Shown piece after piece: positions 43,397 to 52,248 of a stretch of 64,000 nt of DNA. Both the position numbers and the translations under genes were made by a program. The first letter of the stretch is position 1. The number at the start of each line of letters is the position of its first letter. This DNA comes from JASHSH01 sp036490215 (GTDB taxonomy: Bacteria; Pseudomonadota; Alphaproteobacteria; Rhodospirillales; Magnetospirillaceae): assembly GCA_036490215.1 (NCBI GenBank), contig DASXEH010000093.1:111441-175440 (forward strand), given 5' to 3'. The notes beneath the pieces were generated by a model. It did not search any database and was not told where the DNA came from. It saw only the letters and a list, made by a program, of their open reading frames with translations.

Positions 43397-44799
43397 TGAG
43401 CACAGCGAAGACCATCGCCTTGGCTTCGGCCACCGAGATTGCCGCTGCCGTTGCATCCGGCGCGGTATCGGCACGCGCGGTGACCGATGCGGCGCTGACG
43501 CGGATCGACGCGATCAACCCGGCGATCAACGCCTTCACCGAAACCGTCATATCCCGTGCACGCGCCATGGCGGACGCCGTTGATGCGCGCCGCCGCAAGG
43601 GCGAGACGCTAGGGCCACTGGCCGGCGTGCCTTTCGCGGTCAAAAACCTGATCGATATCGCCGGGGTGACGACCCGGGCGGGATCGAAGATCGGGCGCGA
43701 CAATCCGCCTGCCACGCGCGACGCGACCTTGGTGCGCCGCCTGGAAGAGGCCGGTGCCGTTTTGGTCGGCGCGCTGAACATGGGCGAATACGCCTACGAT
43801 TTTACCGGCGAGAACGTGCACGATGGCGCCTCGCGCAATCCGCACAATCTCAACCATATGAGCGGCGGATCATCCGGTGGTTCGGGCGCAGCCGTGGCGG
43901 CAGGGTTGGTGCCGCTGGTGCTCAGCACCGACACCAACGGGTCGATCCGCGTGCCGTCGGCGCTGTGTGGCGTCTTCGGCCTGAAACCCACCTTCGGGCG
44001 GCTGTCGCGCGCCGGCGCGTTTCCATTCGTCACCAGCCTCGATCATCTGGGCCCGATGGCGCGTTCGGTTGGCGATCTCGGCCTGGCCTACGATGCCATG
44101 CAGGGCCCCGATCCCGAGGACCCGGCCGCGACAACACGCCCGCCGCAATTTGTGTCTTCGGAAATCGAGAAAGGACGCGACGACCTGCGCATCGCGGTCG
44201 CCACCGGCTATTTCACCCAGCGCATCGATGCCGACGCACAAGCCGCAGTCGATCGCGTGGCTGCCGCTTTGGATGCACGGATGACGGTTGAATTGCCGGA
44301 AGCGACGCGTGCCCGCGCCGCTGCGTTTGTGATTACGGCTGCGGAAAGTGCGGCCCTGCATTTGGATCGGCTGCGGCAGCGCGCTGCGGATTTCGATCCG
44401 GCGGTACGCAGCCGATTGCTGGCCGGCTCAACCTTGCCCGCCGCCTGGGTGATCCGCGCGCAGCGATTCCGCCGCTGGTTCCAAATGCAGGTGGAGCGGG
44501 TTTTCGAATCGGTCGATGTCTTGATCGCGCCGGCCACGCCGTGCCGCGCGCCGCTGATCGGCCAAACTACGTTCGTTCTCGGCGGACAGACTCTGCCGGT
44601 GCGACCCAATCTCGGCATACTGACCCAGCCGCTGTCGTTCATCGGCCTGCCGATCGTTGCCGTTCCGGTGTGGCTCGACGACGGATTGCCACTCGGCGTT
44701 CAGATCATCGCCGCGGCCTGGAACGAAGCGAAAGCTTTGCGCGTCGCGCGCGCACTGGAACAAGCGGGCGTCGTCCGCGCCCCAATCGCAAAAATTTAG
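43396..44799 (+). CDS. atzE: 1-carboxybiuret amidohydrolase (AtzE-type amidase)
   Basis: 467 aa from ATG 43396. The amidase-signature triad is in place: Lys83 in FAVKNLIDIAGV, and the cis-Ser/Ser pair in MSGGSSGGSGAAVAAG. Family-specific blocks such as STDTNGSIRVPSALCGVFGLKPT follow. With AtzG it deaminates 1-carboxybiuret to 1,3-dicarboxyurea plus ammonia in cyanuric acid degradation. The assignment as AtzE rather than a generic amidase rests on the atzG-atzE-atzH-atzF-atzD context. A frame open from 43285 overlaps atzG and is not used. Confidence 0.88.
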   Translation: MSTAKTIALASATEIAAAVASGAVSARAVTDAALTRIDAINPAINAFTETVISRARAMADAVDARRRKGETLGPLAGVPFAVKNLIDIAGVTTRAGSKIGRDNPPATRDATLVRRLEEAGAVLVGALNMGEYAYDFTGENVHDGASRNPHNLNHMSGGSSGGSGAAVAAGLVPLVLSTDTNGSIRVPSALCGVFGLKPTFGRLSRAGAFPFVTSLDHLGPMARSVGDLGLAYDAMQGPDPEDPAATTRPPQFVSSEIEKGRDDLRIAVATGYFTQRIDADAQAAVDRVAAALDARMTVELPEATRARAAAFVITAAESAALHLDRLRQRAADFDPAVRSRLLAGSTLPAAWVIRAQRFRRWFQMQVERVFESVDVLIAPATPCRAPLIGQTTFVLGGQTLPVRPNLGILTQPLSFIGLPIVAVPVWLDDGLPLGVQIIAAAWNEAKALRVARALEQAGVVRAPIAKI

Positions 44800-44808
44800 G
44801 AGGAAGGC

Positions 44809-45189
44809 GTGGAAATCGACAATCCCGCGGTGGTGGCCGAGGTCGAAGCGGTTTTCCGCCGTTACGAGACGGCGCTGGTGACCAATGACGTCGAGGTCCT
44901 GGAAGAATTGTTCTGGGATGACAGCCGCACCATCCGCTACGGCGTGACGGAAAATCTGCACGGCATGGACGAGATTCGTGCGTTCCGCAAGGCCCGCTCG
45001 CCGGTCGGTTTGGCGCGCCGCCTCGATCGCATCACGATCACGACTTATGGCCGCGACTTCGCCATTGCCTCCGTTCTGTTCCGCCGCGACAGCGCGCCCG
45101 GAAAAGTGGGACGCCAGATGCAGTCCTGGGCACGGATGCCGGAAGGATGGCGCGTCGTCGCCGCACAAGTGAGTATCATCGATGGCTGA
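44809..45189 (+). CDS. atzH: AtzH-type 1,3-dicarboxyurea-processing enzyme
   Basis: 126 aa, an NTF2/SnoaL-like fold of the DUF3225/AtzH family (VAEVEAVFRRYETALVTNDVEVLEELFW, IRYGVTENLHGMDEIRAFRKAR, RQMQSWARMPEGWRVVAAQVS). AtzH converts 1,3-dicarboxyurea to allophanate with loss of CO2, avoiding a dead end between AtzEG and AtzF. AGGAGG lies 5 bp before the start. It overlaps atzF by eight bases. Confidence 0.87.
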   Translation: MEIDNPAVVAEVEAVFRRYETALVTNDVEVLEELFWDDSRTIRYGVTENLHGMDEIRAFRKARSPVGLARRLDRITITTYGRDFAIASVLFRRDSAPGKVGRQMQSWARMPEGWRVVAAQVSIIDG

Positions 45190-46990
45190 GACCAAACGCC
45201 CCGCTCTGACCCTTTCCGCTTTGGCCGCGGCCTACGACGCCGGCACCAAACCCGCCGACGTGATCGCCGCTTGCCATGCCAATATCGCCGAGGATACGGG
45301 CACGGCGGTCTGGCTCACGAAGGTGAGTCTCGATCAGGCGCTGGCCAAGCTCGATGCGGCCACGCGCCGGCGCGCCGCGGGTGAAAAGCTGCCGCTGTAC
45401 GGCGTACCTTTCGCGGTCAAAGACAATATCGATGTGGCCGGACTGCCGACCACCGCCGCCTGCCCCGCCTTCGCGCGCACACCCTCGGCTTCGGCCCATG
45501 TGGTGGAGCGACTCGAAGCGGCGGGCGCGATTCTGCTCGGCAAAACCAACCTCGATCAATTCGCCACCGGGCTTTCGGGGGCGCGCTCCCCCTATGGCGT
45601 GCCGTCGTCGGTGTTCGACGCACGCTACATTTCGGGCGGATCGAGTTCCGGATCAGCCGTCGCCGTGGCGAGCGGATTGGTCAGTTTCGCGCTGGGCACC
45701 GATACTGCCGGATCGGGCCGCGTACCGGCGGCGTTCAACAACATCGTCGGGCTGAAGCCGAGCCGCGGGCGGATCAGCACGACGGGCCTCGTGCCGGCTT
45801 GCCGCAGCATCGATTGTATTTCGATCTTCGCCGGCTCGGTCGACGACACCAGTGCAGTGGCCGCTGTAGCCGGTGGCTTCGATCCGCGCGATCCCTTTTC
45901 GCGCCGCGCGCCGGCGAATGTGGCCGCGATTCCTTCGGACCAATTCCGCTTCGGCGTCCCCGCGCAAGGCCTGGAATTCTTCGGCGACAAGGACGCGCAG
46001 GCCCTGTTCGAAGCCGGCATCGCACGATTGGAGTCCCTGGGTGGTGTGCGCGTGGCGATCGACTTCGAGCCCTTCCGCGCCGCCGCGCAATTGCTCTATA
46101 GCGGCCCATGGGTCGCGGAACGGCTGGCGGCGATCAAGGATTTTGCCGCGAGCCACAGCGACGACCTGCTGCCGGTGATCCGCGAGATCATCCTGGGTGC
46201 GGGCAAGTTCAGCGCGGTCGATGCCTATGAAGGCGAGTATCGCCTGGCCGAACTGGCGCGGCGGACCGAAGCCGAGTGGGCGAAGATGGACCTGCTTCTG
46301 GTTCCCACCACTCCTACGACCTATCGCATCGACGAGATGCTGGCCGATCCGATCCGGCTCAACAGCAATCTCGGCATCTACACGAATTTCACCAATCTGC
46401 TCGATCTATCGGCGATTGCGGTGCCCGCGGGCTTCCGTCCCAACGGGCTGCCCTTCGGCGTCACCTTGATCGGCCACGCGTTCCAGGACGATGCGATCTC
46501 GGCCGTGGCCGCGCGGTTGCACGGTGCCCTGGACAGCCCCACCGTCGGCGCGACCGGCCATCTTGTTCCAGCAACCGCCATGAAGGCGCCGCCCGCCGAC
46601 ACGCTTCACATTGCCGTAGTGGGCGCGCATCTCTCGGGCCAGCCGCTGAATCGCGAATTGACCGAACGCAATGCTCAACTGGTCCGCACGGCGCGCACCA
46701 AGCCGGGCTATCGCCTTTACGCTCTGAAGGGCGGCGCGATCGCCAAACCCGGCTTGCTTTTCGATGGACTGGGCGCGGGCGGGATCGAACTCGAAGTCTG
46801 GGCTTTGTCGGCCTCCGCCTTTGGCAGTTTCGTTGCCGCCATTCCCCCACCGATGGGCATCGGCACGATCGCCTTGGATGATGGCACCGCCGTCAAAGGG
46901 TTCATCTGTGAGCCCTATGCGTTGAAGGATGCGGCCGACATCACGGCGTTCGGCGGCTGGCGCGCTTATCTCAAGCAAGCGGCGCAATAG
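45182..46990 (+). CDS. atzF: Allophanate hydrolase
   Basis: 602 aa. The N-terminal amidase domain has Lys in FAVKDNIDVAGL and the Ser pair in ISGGSSSGSAVAVASG. The C-terminal domain (about 465-600, LHIAVVGAHLSGQPLNREL to ADITAFGGWRAYL) is the second allophanate-hydrolase domain, which removes the second amide group. The enzyme turns allophanate into ammonia and CO2, the last step for both biuret and dicarboxyurea branches. The two-domain length equals AtzF of s-triazine degraders. It overlaps atzH and is followed 9 bp later by atzD. Confidence 0.9.
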   Translation: MAETKRPALTLSALAAAYDAGTKPADVIAACHANIAEDTGTAVWLTKVSLDQALAKLDAATRRRAAGEKLPLYGVPFAVKDNIDVAGLPTTAACPAFARTPSASAHVVERLEAAGAILLGKTNLDQFATGLSGARSPYGVPSSVFDARYISGGSSSGSAVAVASGLVSFALGTDTAGSGRVPAAFNNIVGLKPSRGRISTTGLVPACRSIDCISIFAGSVDDTSAVAAVAGGFDPRDPFSRRAPANVAAIPSDQFRFGVPAQGLEFFGDKDAQALFEAGIARLESLGGVRVAIDFEPFRAAAQLLYSGPWVAERLAAIKDFAASHSDDLLPVIREIILGAGKFSAVDAYEGEYRLAELARRTEAEWAKMDLLLVPTTPTTYRIDEMLADPIRLNSNLGIYTNFTNLLDLSAIAVPAGFRPNGLPFGVTLIGHAFQDDAISAVAARLHGALDSPTVGATGHLVPATAMKAPPADTLHIAVVGAHLSGQPLNRELTERNAQLVRTARTKPGYRLYALKGGAIAKPGLLFDGLGAGGIELEVWALSASAFGSFVAAIPPPMGIGTIALDDGTAVKGFICEPYALKDAADITAFGGWRAYLKQAAQ

Positions 46991-46999
46991 GAGCCGGCC

Positions 47000-48103
47000 A
47001 TGCGCGATCGTTCCGTCGATGTCTTTGTCGTTCCCACCAAAGGTCCCGGCGATGTATCGGGTGTCCTCGCGCTGATCGAAAGCGGCCGCCTCGACCCGAC
47101 AACGATCGTCGCCATCCTGGGCAAAACCGAGGGCAATGGCGGCGTCAACGACTTCACGCGCGAATTCGCCGTCTCAGCCCTCTGCAACGCGCTGGCGCCA
47201 TCGCTGAAGCTGACGCCTGAGGGTGTGGCCGAGAAAGTTGCGATGGTCATGTCGGGCGGCACCGAGGGCGTGCTCAGCCCGCATCTGACGGTCTTCGCGC
47301 GCAAGGCCGCCAAATCGTCGGACGCAACCGGCAAGCGGTTGAGCATCGGTATCGCGCAGACCCGCGATTTCCTGCCCGAAGAGATCGGACGCCAGGCGCA
47401 GATCGACGAAACCGCAAAAGCGGTGCGCGCGGCCATGGCCGATGGTGGCATCACCGGCACCGCCGATGTTCATTTCGTGCAGATCAAATGCCCATTGCTG
47501 ACCGCCGATCGTGTCGAAGCGGCCCAGGCGCGCGGCAAGAAAACGGCCACGATCAGCAGCTATGGCTCGATGGGCTATTCCCGCGGCGCCTCGGCCTTGG
47601 GCGTGGCGGTCAGCCTTGGCGAAATCCCCGGCGCGCGCGACGAGGATGTGCTGAAGACCTGGAGCCTTTATTCCGCTGTCGCCTCGACCTCGGCCGGGAT
47701 CGAGCTGATGCACAATGTCGTGATCGTCATGGGCAACAGCGACACTTCGGCCAGTCCTTTCGTGATTGGCCACGCGGTCATGCAGGACGCCATCGACATG
47801 AGTGCAGTGATCGACGCGCTGGCCAGCGTGAAGATCAACCTTGCCCAATTGACGGATGCGGCGGCCCCGAGCCGCCTGGTCAACATTCTGGCCAAAGCCG
47901 AGGCTTCGCTGGACGGTAGCGTGCGCGGCTTCCGCCACACGATGCTCGACGACTCCGATATCAATGCAACCCGCCATGCCCGTGCCGCCGTCGGCGGCCT
48001 GATCGCGGGCGTGGCTGGGACCGGTCTCGTTTACGTTTCAGGCGGCGCCGAGCATCAGGGGCCGTTGGGCGGCGGCCCGGTCGCCGTCATCGCGCGCGCC
48101 TAA
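47000..48103 (+). CDS. atzD: Cyanuric acid hydrolase (barbiturase family)
   Basis: 367 aa. The ring-opening amidohydrolase family has three homologous parts, each with a Lys and a Ser. Visible blocks are LGKTEGNGGVNDFTREFA, MSGGTEGVLSPHLTVF, ISSYGSMGYSRGASALG, MGNSDTSASPFVIGHAVMQDAID and the final YVSGGAEHQGPLGGGPVAVIAR. It hydrolyses cyanuric acid to 1-carboxybiuret. Barbiturase is the only close alternative; the presence of atzEGHF and biuH favours cyanuric acid. The gene is the last of the first operon half, with 260 bp of regulatory DNA after it. Confidence 0.9.
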   Translation: MRDRSVDVFVVPTKGPGDVSGVLALIESGRLDPTTIVAILGKTEGNGGVNDFTREFAVSALCNALAPSLKLTPEGVAEKVAMVMSGGTEGVLSPHLTVFARKAAKSSDATGKRLSIGIAQTRDFLPEEIGRQAQIDETAKAVRAAMADGGITGTADVHFVQIKCPLLTADRVEAAQARGKKTATISSYGSMGYSRGASALGVAVSLGEIPGARDEDVLKTWSLYSAVASTSAGIELMHNVVIVMGNSDTSASPFVIGHAVMQDAIDMSAVIDALASVKINLAQLTDAAAPSRLVNILAKAEASLDGSVRGFRHTMLDDSDINATRHARAAVGGLIAGVAGTGLVYVSGGAEHQGPLGGGPVAVIARA

Positions 48104-48123
48104 TAGCGACGGGTCGTCTTGAG

Positions 48124-48145
48124 GCAATCTTGTATACAAGATTGC
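48124..48145. promoter_or_regulatory. 22-bp palindrome upstream of the BMP transporter (site 2)
   Basis: Arms GCAATCTTG and CAAGATTGC around TATA, identical to site 1 (43020) except for one spacer base and now fully symmetric. It lies 145 bp upstream of the sigma-54 promoter. Probably the same regulator binds both. Confidence 0.78.
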
Positions 48146-48277
48146 ATACGAATCACGCAGAACCGCCCAATCCCTAGGCAGCAGCTCTGCCCCGCGGCGT
48201 GAATGCTCGGGCAATCCAGATCGGCTAAATCGCGGAATCCCAAGGAATTAGATTGTTCCGCCCGTTACAGGCGCACA

Positions 48278-48292
48278 TGGCACGCGCTTTGC
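48278..48292 (+). promoter_or_regulatory. Sigma-54 promoter of the BMP transporter/biuH operon
   Basis: TGGCACG-CGCT-TTGC has the invariant GG and GC exactly 10 bp apart and matches the RpoN consensus at nearly all positions. The gene start lies about 60 bp downstream of the expected start of transcription. RpoN control fits a nitrogen-scavenging pathway. Confidence 0.75.
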
Positions 48293-48363
48293 GATTGATG
48301 ACATAGGGCCGCGACGGTCAATCCGACTGAAGGCCCGCGACATCAGTGACGGAGATTTGGGGG

Positions 48364-49497
48364 ATGCCCATGGATATGAAATTCAATCGCCGCGGTTTGC
48401 TGAAGGGCGCAGGCGCTGCAGCGGCCCTCGGAGCGTTGAGCGGAGTTGTGCCGGTTCGTCGGGCCTTCGCCAAAGACTTCACGGTCGGCTTCATCTATGT
48501 CGGTCCGCATGATGACTACGGCTACAACCAGGCCCACGCTCTGGGCGCCGCCGCCGTCAAGAAGATGCCCGGCGTGAAGGTGCTCGAAGAAGAGAACGTG
48601 CCTGAGGACGTTTCGGTGCAGAAGACGATGGAGTCGATGATCAGCCAAGACGGCGCGTCGCTCCTCTTCCCCACCTCCTTCGGTTATTTCGATCCGCACA
48701 TCCTGAAGGTCGCGCCGAAATACCCCGATGTGAGATTCGAGCACGCTGCCGGTCTGTGGACCGACAAGATGCCGAAGAACATCGGCAGCTATTTCGGTTA
48801 CATCTTCGAAGGCCAGTACATCAACGGCATCATCGCCGGCCATGTCAGCAAGTCGGGCAAGATCGGCTTCGTCGCCGCCAAGCCGATCCCGCAGGTGCTG
48901 CAGAACATCAATGCCTTCCTGTTGGGCGCGAAATCGGTCAATCCGAAGATCACCTGCCAGGTCATCTTCACGGGCGACTGGTCAATGCCGGTGAAGGAAG
49001 CCGAAGCCACCAACAGCCTGGTCGATCAGGGCGTCGATGTCGTGACGATGCATGTCGACGGCCCGAAGGTTGTCGTGCAGACCGCCGCCAAGCGCGGCAT
49101 CTTTGTCTGCGGCTATCACTGCAGTCAGGCCGCACTGGCCCCCGACGCCTATCTGACCGGCGCGGAATGGAACTGGACCGACCTCTATCCGAAATTCGTA
49201 ACCATGCAGATGAAGGGCGAGGCGATCCCGAATTTCTACCGCGGCGGCTTCAAGGAAGGCGTGATCCGTCAGTCGGCTTACGGCCCGAAAGTGCCAGATG
49301 CGGCCAAGAAGCAGGCCGACGATGTGATCGCCAAACTGACCTCGGGCGAGTTCCTGATCTTCAAGGGCCCGTTGAAAGACAACAAGGGCAACGTCGTCGT
49401 CGCCAACGGCGAAGCCCTGGTGCAGACCAATTCGAGCGATGCAAAGCTCGAATCCATGGGCTTCCTCGTCGAGGGCGTTCTTGGCAGCACCGGCTGA
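48364..49497 (+). CDS. BMP-family ABC substrate-binding protein
   Basis: 377 aa from ATG 48364; ATG 48370 or 48376 are close alternatives. It has a Tat signal (NRRGLLKGAG, then a hydrophobic stretch to about residue 33). The basic-membrane-protein fold is shown by TVGFIYVGPHDDYGYNQAHALGA, DVRFEHAAGLW and NIGSYFGYIFEGQYINGIIAGHVSKSG. BMP proteins bind nucleosides, purines and related ring compounds, which makes cyanuric acid or biuret a sensible ligand here. First gene of the transporter operon behind a sigma-54 promoter. Confidence 0.9.
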   Translation: MPMDMKFNRRGLLKGAGAAAALGALSGVVPVRRAFAKDFTVGFIYVGPHDDYGYNQAHALGAAAVKKMPGVKVLEEENVPEDVSVQKTMESMISQDGASLLFPTSFGYFDPHILKVAPKYPDVRFEHAAGLWTDKMPKNIGSYFGYIFEGQYINGIIAGHVSKSGKIGFVAAKPIPQVLQNINAFLLGAKSVNPKITCQVIFTGDWSMPVKEAEATNSLVDQGVDVVTMHVDGPKVVVQTAAKRGIFVCGYHCSQAALAPDAYLTGAEWNWTDLYPKFVTMQMKGEAIPNFYRGGFKEGVIRQSAYGPKVPDAAKKQADDVIAKLTSGEFLIFKGPLKDNKGNVVVANGEALVQTNSSDAKLESMGFLVEGVLGSTG

Positions 49498-50602
49498 GCA
49501 AGCGGCCCAGACGGCGGTGATCGCCCCGCCGGTTTCGGGCAAGGGCGCCTCGGTTGCCGCGCGTTATCGCGCAGCGGCCGAGGCGATCCTCATTCCCATT
49601 GGGGCGCTGGTGGTCTCACTGGCGCTCTTTGGGATTTTCGTCGCCTTCGCGGGCGTCAACCCGTTCGATGTCTACGGCTATATGGCCGATGGCTCGTTCG
49701 GGTCCTGGTTCTCGATTCAGAACACGCTGACCCGCGCTTCGCCGTTGATCATGACGGCGCTGTGCACAGCATTGCCGGCCCAGCTCGGCTTGATGATCAT
49801 CGGCGGCGAAGGCGCGCTGGTGATCGGCGGTCTGGTTTCCACCATCGTCGGCGTAAGCCTTGCCGGCTCGGCGCCGATCGTCATTCAACTCGCCATGGCC
49901 ATCACCGGCATGATCGCCGGCGGCATCTGGGTCGCCCTGGCCGGCGGGCTGCGTCACTATCGCGGCGTCAATGAGACGATTGCGAGCCTTCTGCTCGTCT
50001 ATATCGCGATCGCGATCCTCAACCATGTGGTCGAAGGACCGTTCCGCGATCCGAAGAGCCTCAATAAGCCATCGTCGCCCTCGATCGGCGACGTGAACAT
50101 GCTCGGCACGATCCCCGGCACCGATATCCATTGGGGCCTGGCGATGGGCATCGTGGCCTGCGTCATCGCCTATATCCTGATCAACCACACGGTGTTCGGC
50201 TTCTCGGCGCGCGTGGCCGGCGGCAATGTGCGCGCCGCGCGCATGGTGGGCCTGCCGGTGGGCAAGCTGATCCTGATCACCTGTTTCCTGGGCGGCGCGG
50301 TCTCGGGTCTGGCCGGTATGGTCGAGGTAGCCGCGGTGCAGGAACGCGCCAACGCTTCGCTGATCGCAGGCTATGGCTATACCGGCATCCTCGTATCCTT
50401 CCTCGCGCGGCACAATCCGCTGGCCATCATCCCGGTTGCGTTTCTGCTCGGCGGCATCGGCGCCAGCGGCGGACTGCTGCAGCGGCACCTGGGATTGCCC
50501 GACGCGGCAACGATTGTGCTGCAGGGCATTCTGTTCATCGTCATCCTGGCGAGCGAGGTGACCTATGGCCGCATCTCGTTCACCAAGAAGAAAGAGGGCT
50601 GA
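49481..50602 (+). CDS. ABC transporter permease, nucleoside/BMP type
   Basis: 373 aa. A TTG at 49481, preceded by GAGGG, overlaps the end of the binding-protein gene and gives a sensible N-terminus (AAPAEQAAQTAVIAPP); GTG 49514 is an alternative. About eight to ten membrane segments follow, with the family stretch PLIMTALCTALPAQLGLMIIGGEGALVIGG and the cytoplasmic loop SARVAGGNVRAARMVGLPVGK. It pairs with the next permease to form the channel. The reverse strand carries a long open frame that is only a codon-bias shadow. Confidence 0.88.
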   Translation: MAAPAEQAAQTAVIAPPVSGKGASVAARYRAAAEAILIPIGALVVSLALFGIFVAFAGVNPFDVYGYMADGSFGSWFSIQNTLTRASPLIMTALCTALPAQLGLMIIGGEGALVIGGLVSTIVGVSLAGSAPIVIQLAMAITGMIAGGIWVALAGGLRHYRGVNETIASLLLVYIAIAILNHVVEGPFRDPKSLNKPSSPSIGDVNMLGTIPGTDIHWGLAMGIVACVIAYILINHTVFGFSARVAGGNVRAARMVGLPVGKLILITCFLGGAVSGLAGMVEVAAVQERANASLIAGYGYTGILVSFLARHNPLAIIPVAFLLGGIGASGGLLQRHLGLPDAATIVLQGILFIVILASEVTYGRISFTKKKEG

Positions 50603-50605
50603 GCC

Positions 50606-51532
50606 ATGAGTGATGGCGGCATCGGACTCTGGGGCGTGCCTCTGGCGATCTTCGGCGGCGCCGTGCGCGTCAGCACGCCGTTCCTCTATGTCAGCCTGGG
50701 CGAGTGCATCACCGAGAAGAGCGGCCGCATCAATCTCGGCCTTGAAGGCACACTGGTGATGGGTGCGATGAGCGGTTACGCCATCTCCTACTACACCGGC
50801 TCGCCTTGGCTGGGCGTGATCGCCGCCGGCATCGTCGGCGTGGCCATGGGATTGATCCATGCGCTGATCTGCAGCCTGCCCAAGGTCAATGATATCGCGG
50901 TGGGCATCGCGCTGATGCTGTTCGGCATCGGGCTGGCCTTCTATCTCGGCAAGCCCTTCATCCAGCCGCAGGCGCCCGCGCTGCCTTCGATCAATTTCGG
51001 CTGGTGGAGTTCGATCCCGCAGGTGCAGGCGGCGCTGAAGATCAATGTGCTGTTCATTGTCGGCATCGCGCTTGCGCCGTTTCTGACCTGGGCCTTCAAG
51101 ACGACGCGCTGGGGCCTGATCCTGCGCACCGTGGGCGAAAGCGCCGAAGCGGCGCGCGCGCTCGGCTTCCAGGTGATCCCGGTGCGCATCATGGCAACCT
51201 GCGCCGGCGGTTTCCTGGCCGGAATCGCGGGCTCGTTCCTGTCGCTCTACTATCCCGGCAGTTGGAACGAGCGCCTGTCGAGCGGCCAGGGTATCACGGC
51301 TGTGGCGCTGGTGATTTTCGCACGTTGGAACCCGATGATGTGCTTCTACGCCTCGCTGCTCTTCGGCGGCGCTGGCGCACTGGGCCCATCGCTGCAATCG
51401 GTCGGCGTGACCGAGGGCTATTACCTCTTCAACGCCGCGCCTTACATCCTGACGCTGCTGATCATGATCGCCACCAGTTCGCCCAAGCGCCAATTGATCG
51501 GCGCGCCCGGCGAGTTGAGCATTACGCGATAG
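50606..51532 (+). CDS. ABC transporter permease, nucleoside/BMP type (second)
   Basis: 308 aa with the conserved [37 protein letters not shown] opening of YufQ/NupQ-like permeases and the loop [24 protein letters not shown]. It starts three bases after the first permease gene ends. Partner in the heterodimeric BMP-type importer. Confidence 0.9.
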   Translation: MSDGGIGLWGVPLAIFGGAVRVSTPFLYVSLGECITEKSGRINLGLEGTLVMGAMSGYAISYYTGSPWLGVIAAGIVGVAMGLIHALICSLPKVNDIAVGIALMLFGIGLAFYLGKPFIQPQAPALPSINFGWWSSIPQVQAALKINVLFIVGIALAPFLTWAFKTTRWGLILRTVGESAEAARALGFQVIPVRIMATCAGGFLAGIAGSFLSLYYPGSWNERLSSGQGITAVALVIFARWNPMMCFYASLLFGGAGALGPSLQSVGVTEGYYLFNAAPYILTLLIMIATSSPKRQLIGAPGELSITR

Positions 51533-51543
51533 AGGACACGCCC

Positions 51544-52248
51544 ATGCCGCATGACGGAATGCACATCCCCGAGAAATACGTCATCGCCGATCCCTACCCC
51601 TGGCCCTATAACGGCGATCTGCAGCCCGAGAACACGGCGCTGATCATCATCGACATGCAGACCGATTTTTGCGGCGTCGGCGGTTATGTCGACAAGATGG
51701 GCTATGATTTGTCGCTGACCCGCGCGCCCATCGAGCCGATCCAGAAGGTGCTCGACGTCTTCCGCCGCAAGGGCTTCCACGTCATCCATACGCGCGAGGG
51801 TCATCGCCCCGATCTCGCCGATCTGCCGGCCAACAAACGCTGGCGGTCGCGCCGCATCGGCGCCGGTATCGGCGATCCAGGCCCGTGCGGCCGTATCCTG
51901 GTGCGCGGCGAACCGGGTTGGGACATCATCCTCGATCTCGCGCCGCTGCCCGGCGAAGTGATCATCGACAAGCCCGGCAAAGGCTCGTTCTGCGCGACCG
52001 ATCTCGAGCTGATTCTGCATCTGCGCGGCATCCAGAATATCGTGCTGACCGGCATCACCACCGATGTTTGCGTCCACACCACGATGCGCGAAGGCAATGA
52101 CCGCGGCTTCGAATGCGTGATCCTGGAAGATTGCTGCGGCGCGACCGACAAGAGCAATCATGACCACGCCATCAAGATGGTGAAGATGCAGGGCGGCGTG
52201 TTCGGCTCGGTTTCGGACTCGAAGAAGTTGATCGCGGCGCTCGCATGA
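51544..52248 (+). CDS. biuH: Biuret amidohydrolase (isochorismatase-like cysteine hydrolase)
   Basis: 234 aa from ATG 51544. The catalytic triad of the family is present as Asp37 ([11 protein letters not shown]), Lys143 ([16 protein letters not shown]) and Cys176 ([20 protein letters not shown]), at almost the same positions as in characterised BiuH. It hydrolyses biuret to allophanate and ammonia. Biuret forms when carboxybiuret loses CO2 spontaneously, so BiuH gives a second route to AtzF. The gene is placed inside the transporter operon, between the second permease and the ATPase, and overlaps the latter by four bases. Confidence 0.9.
   Translation: MPHDGMHIPEKYVIADPYPWPYNGDLQPENTALIIIDMQTDFCGVGGYVDKMGYDLSLTRAPIEPIQKVLDVFRRKGFHVIHTREGHRPDLADLPANKRWRSRRIGAGIGDPGPCGRILVRGEPGWDIILDLAPLPGEVIIDKPGKGSFCATDLELILHLRGIQNIVLTGITTDVCVHTTMREGNDRGFECVILEDCCGATDKSNHDHAIKMVKMQGGVFGSVSDSKKLIAALA

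Noticed and set aside
49616..51493. A 625-codon open frame on the minus strand, rich in His, Asp and Arg
   Set aside because: It is antisense to two clear ABC permease genes and its composition is what GC-rich codon bias produces on the opposite strand; no domain is visible.
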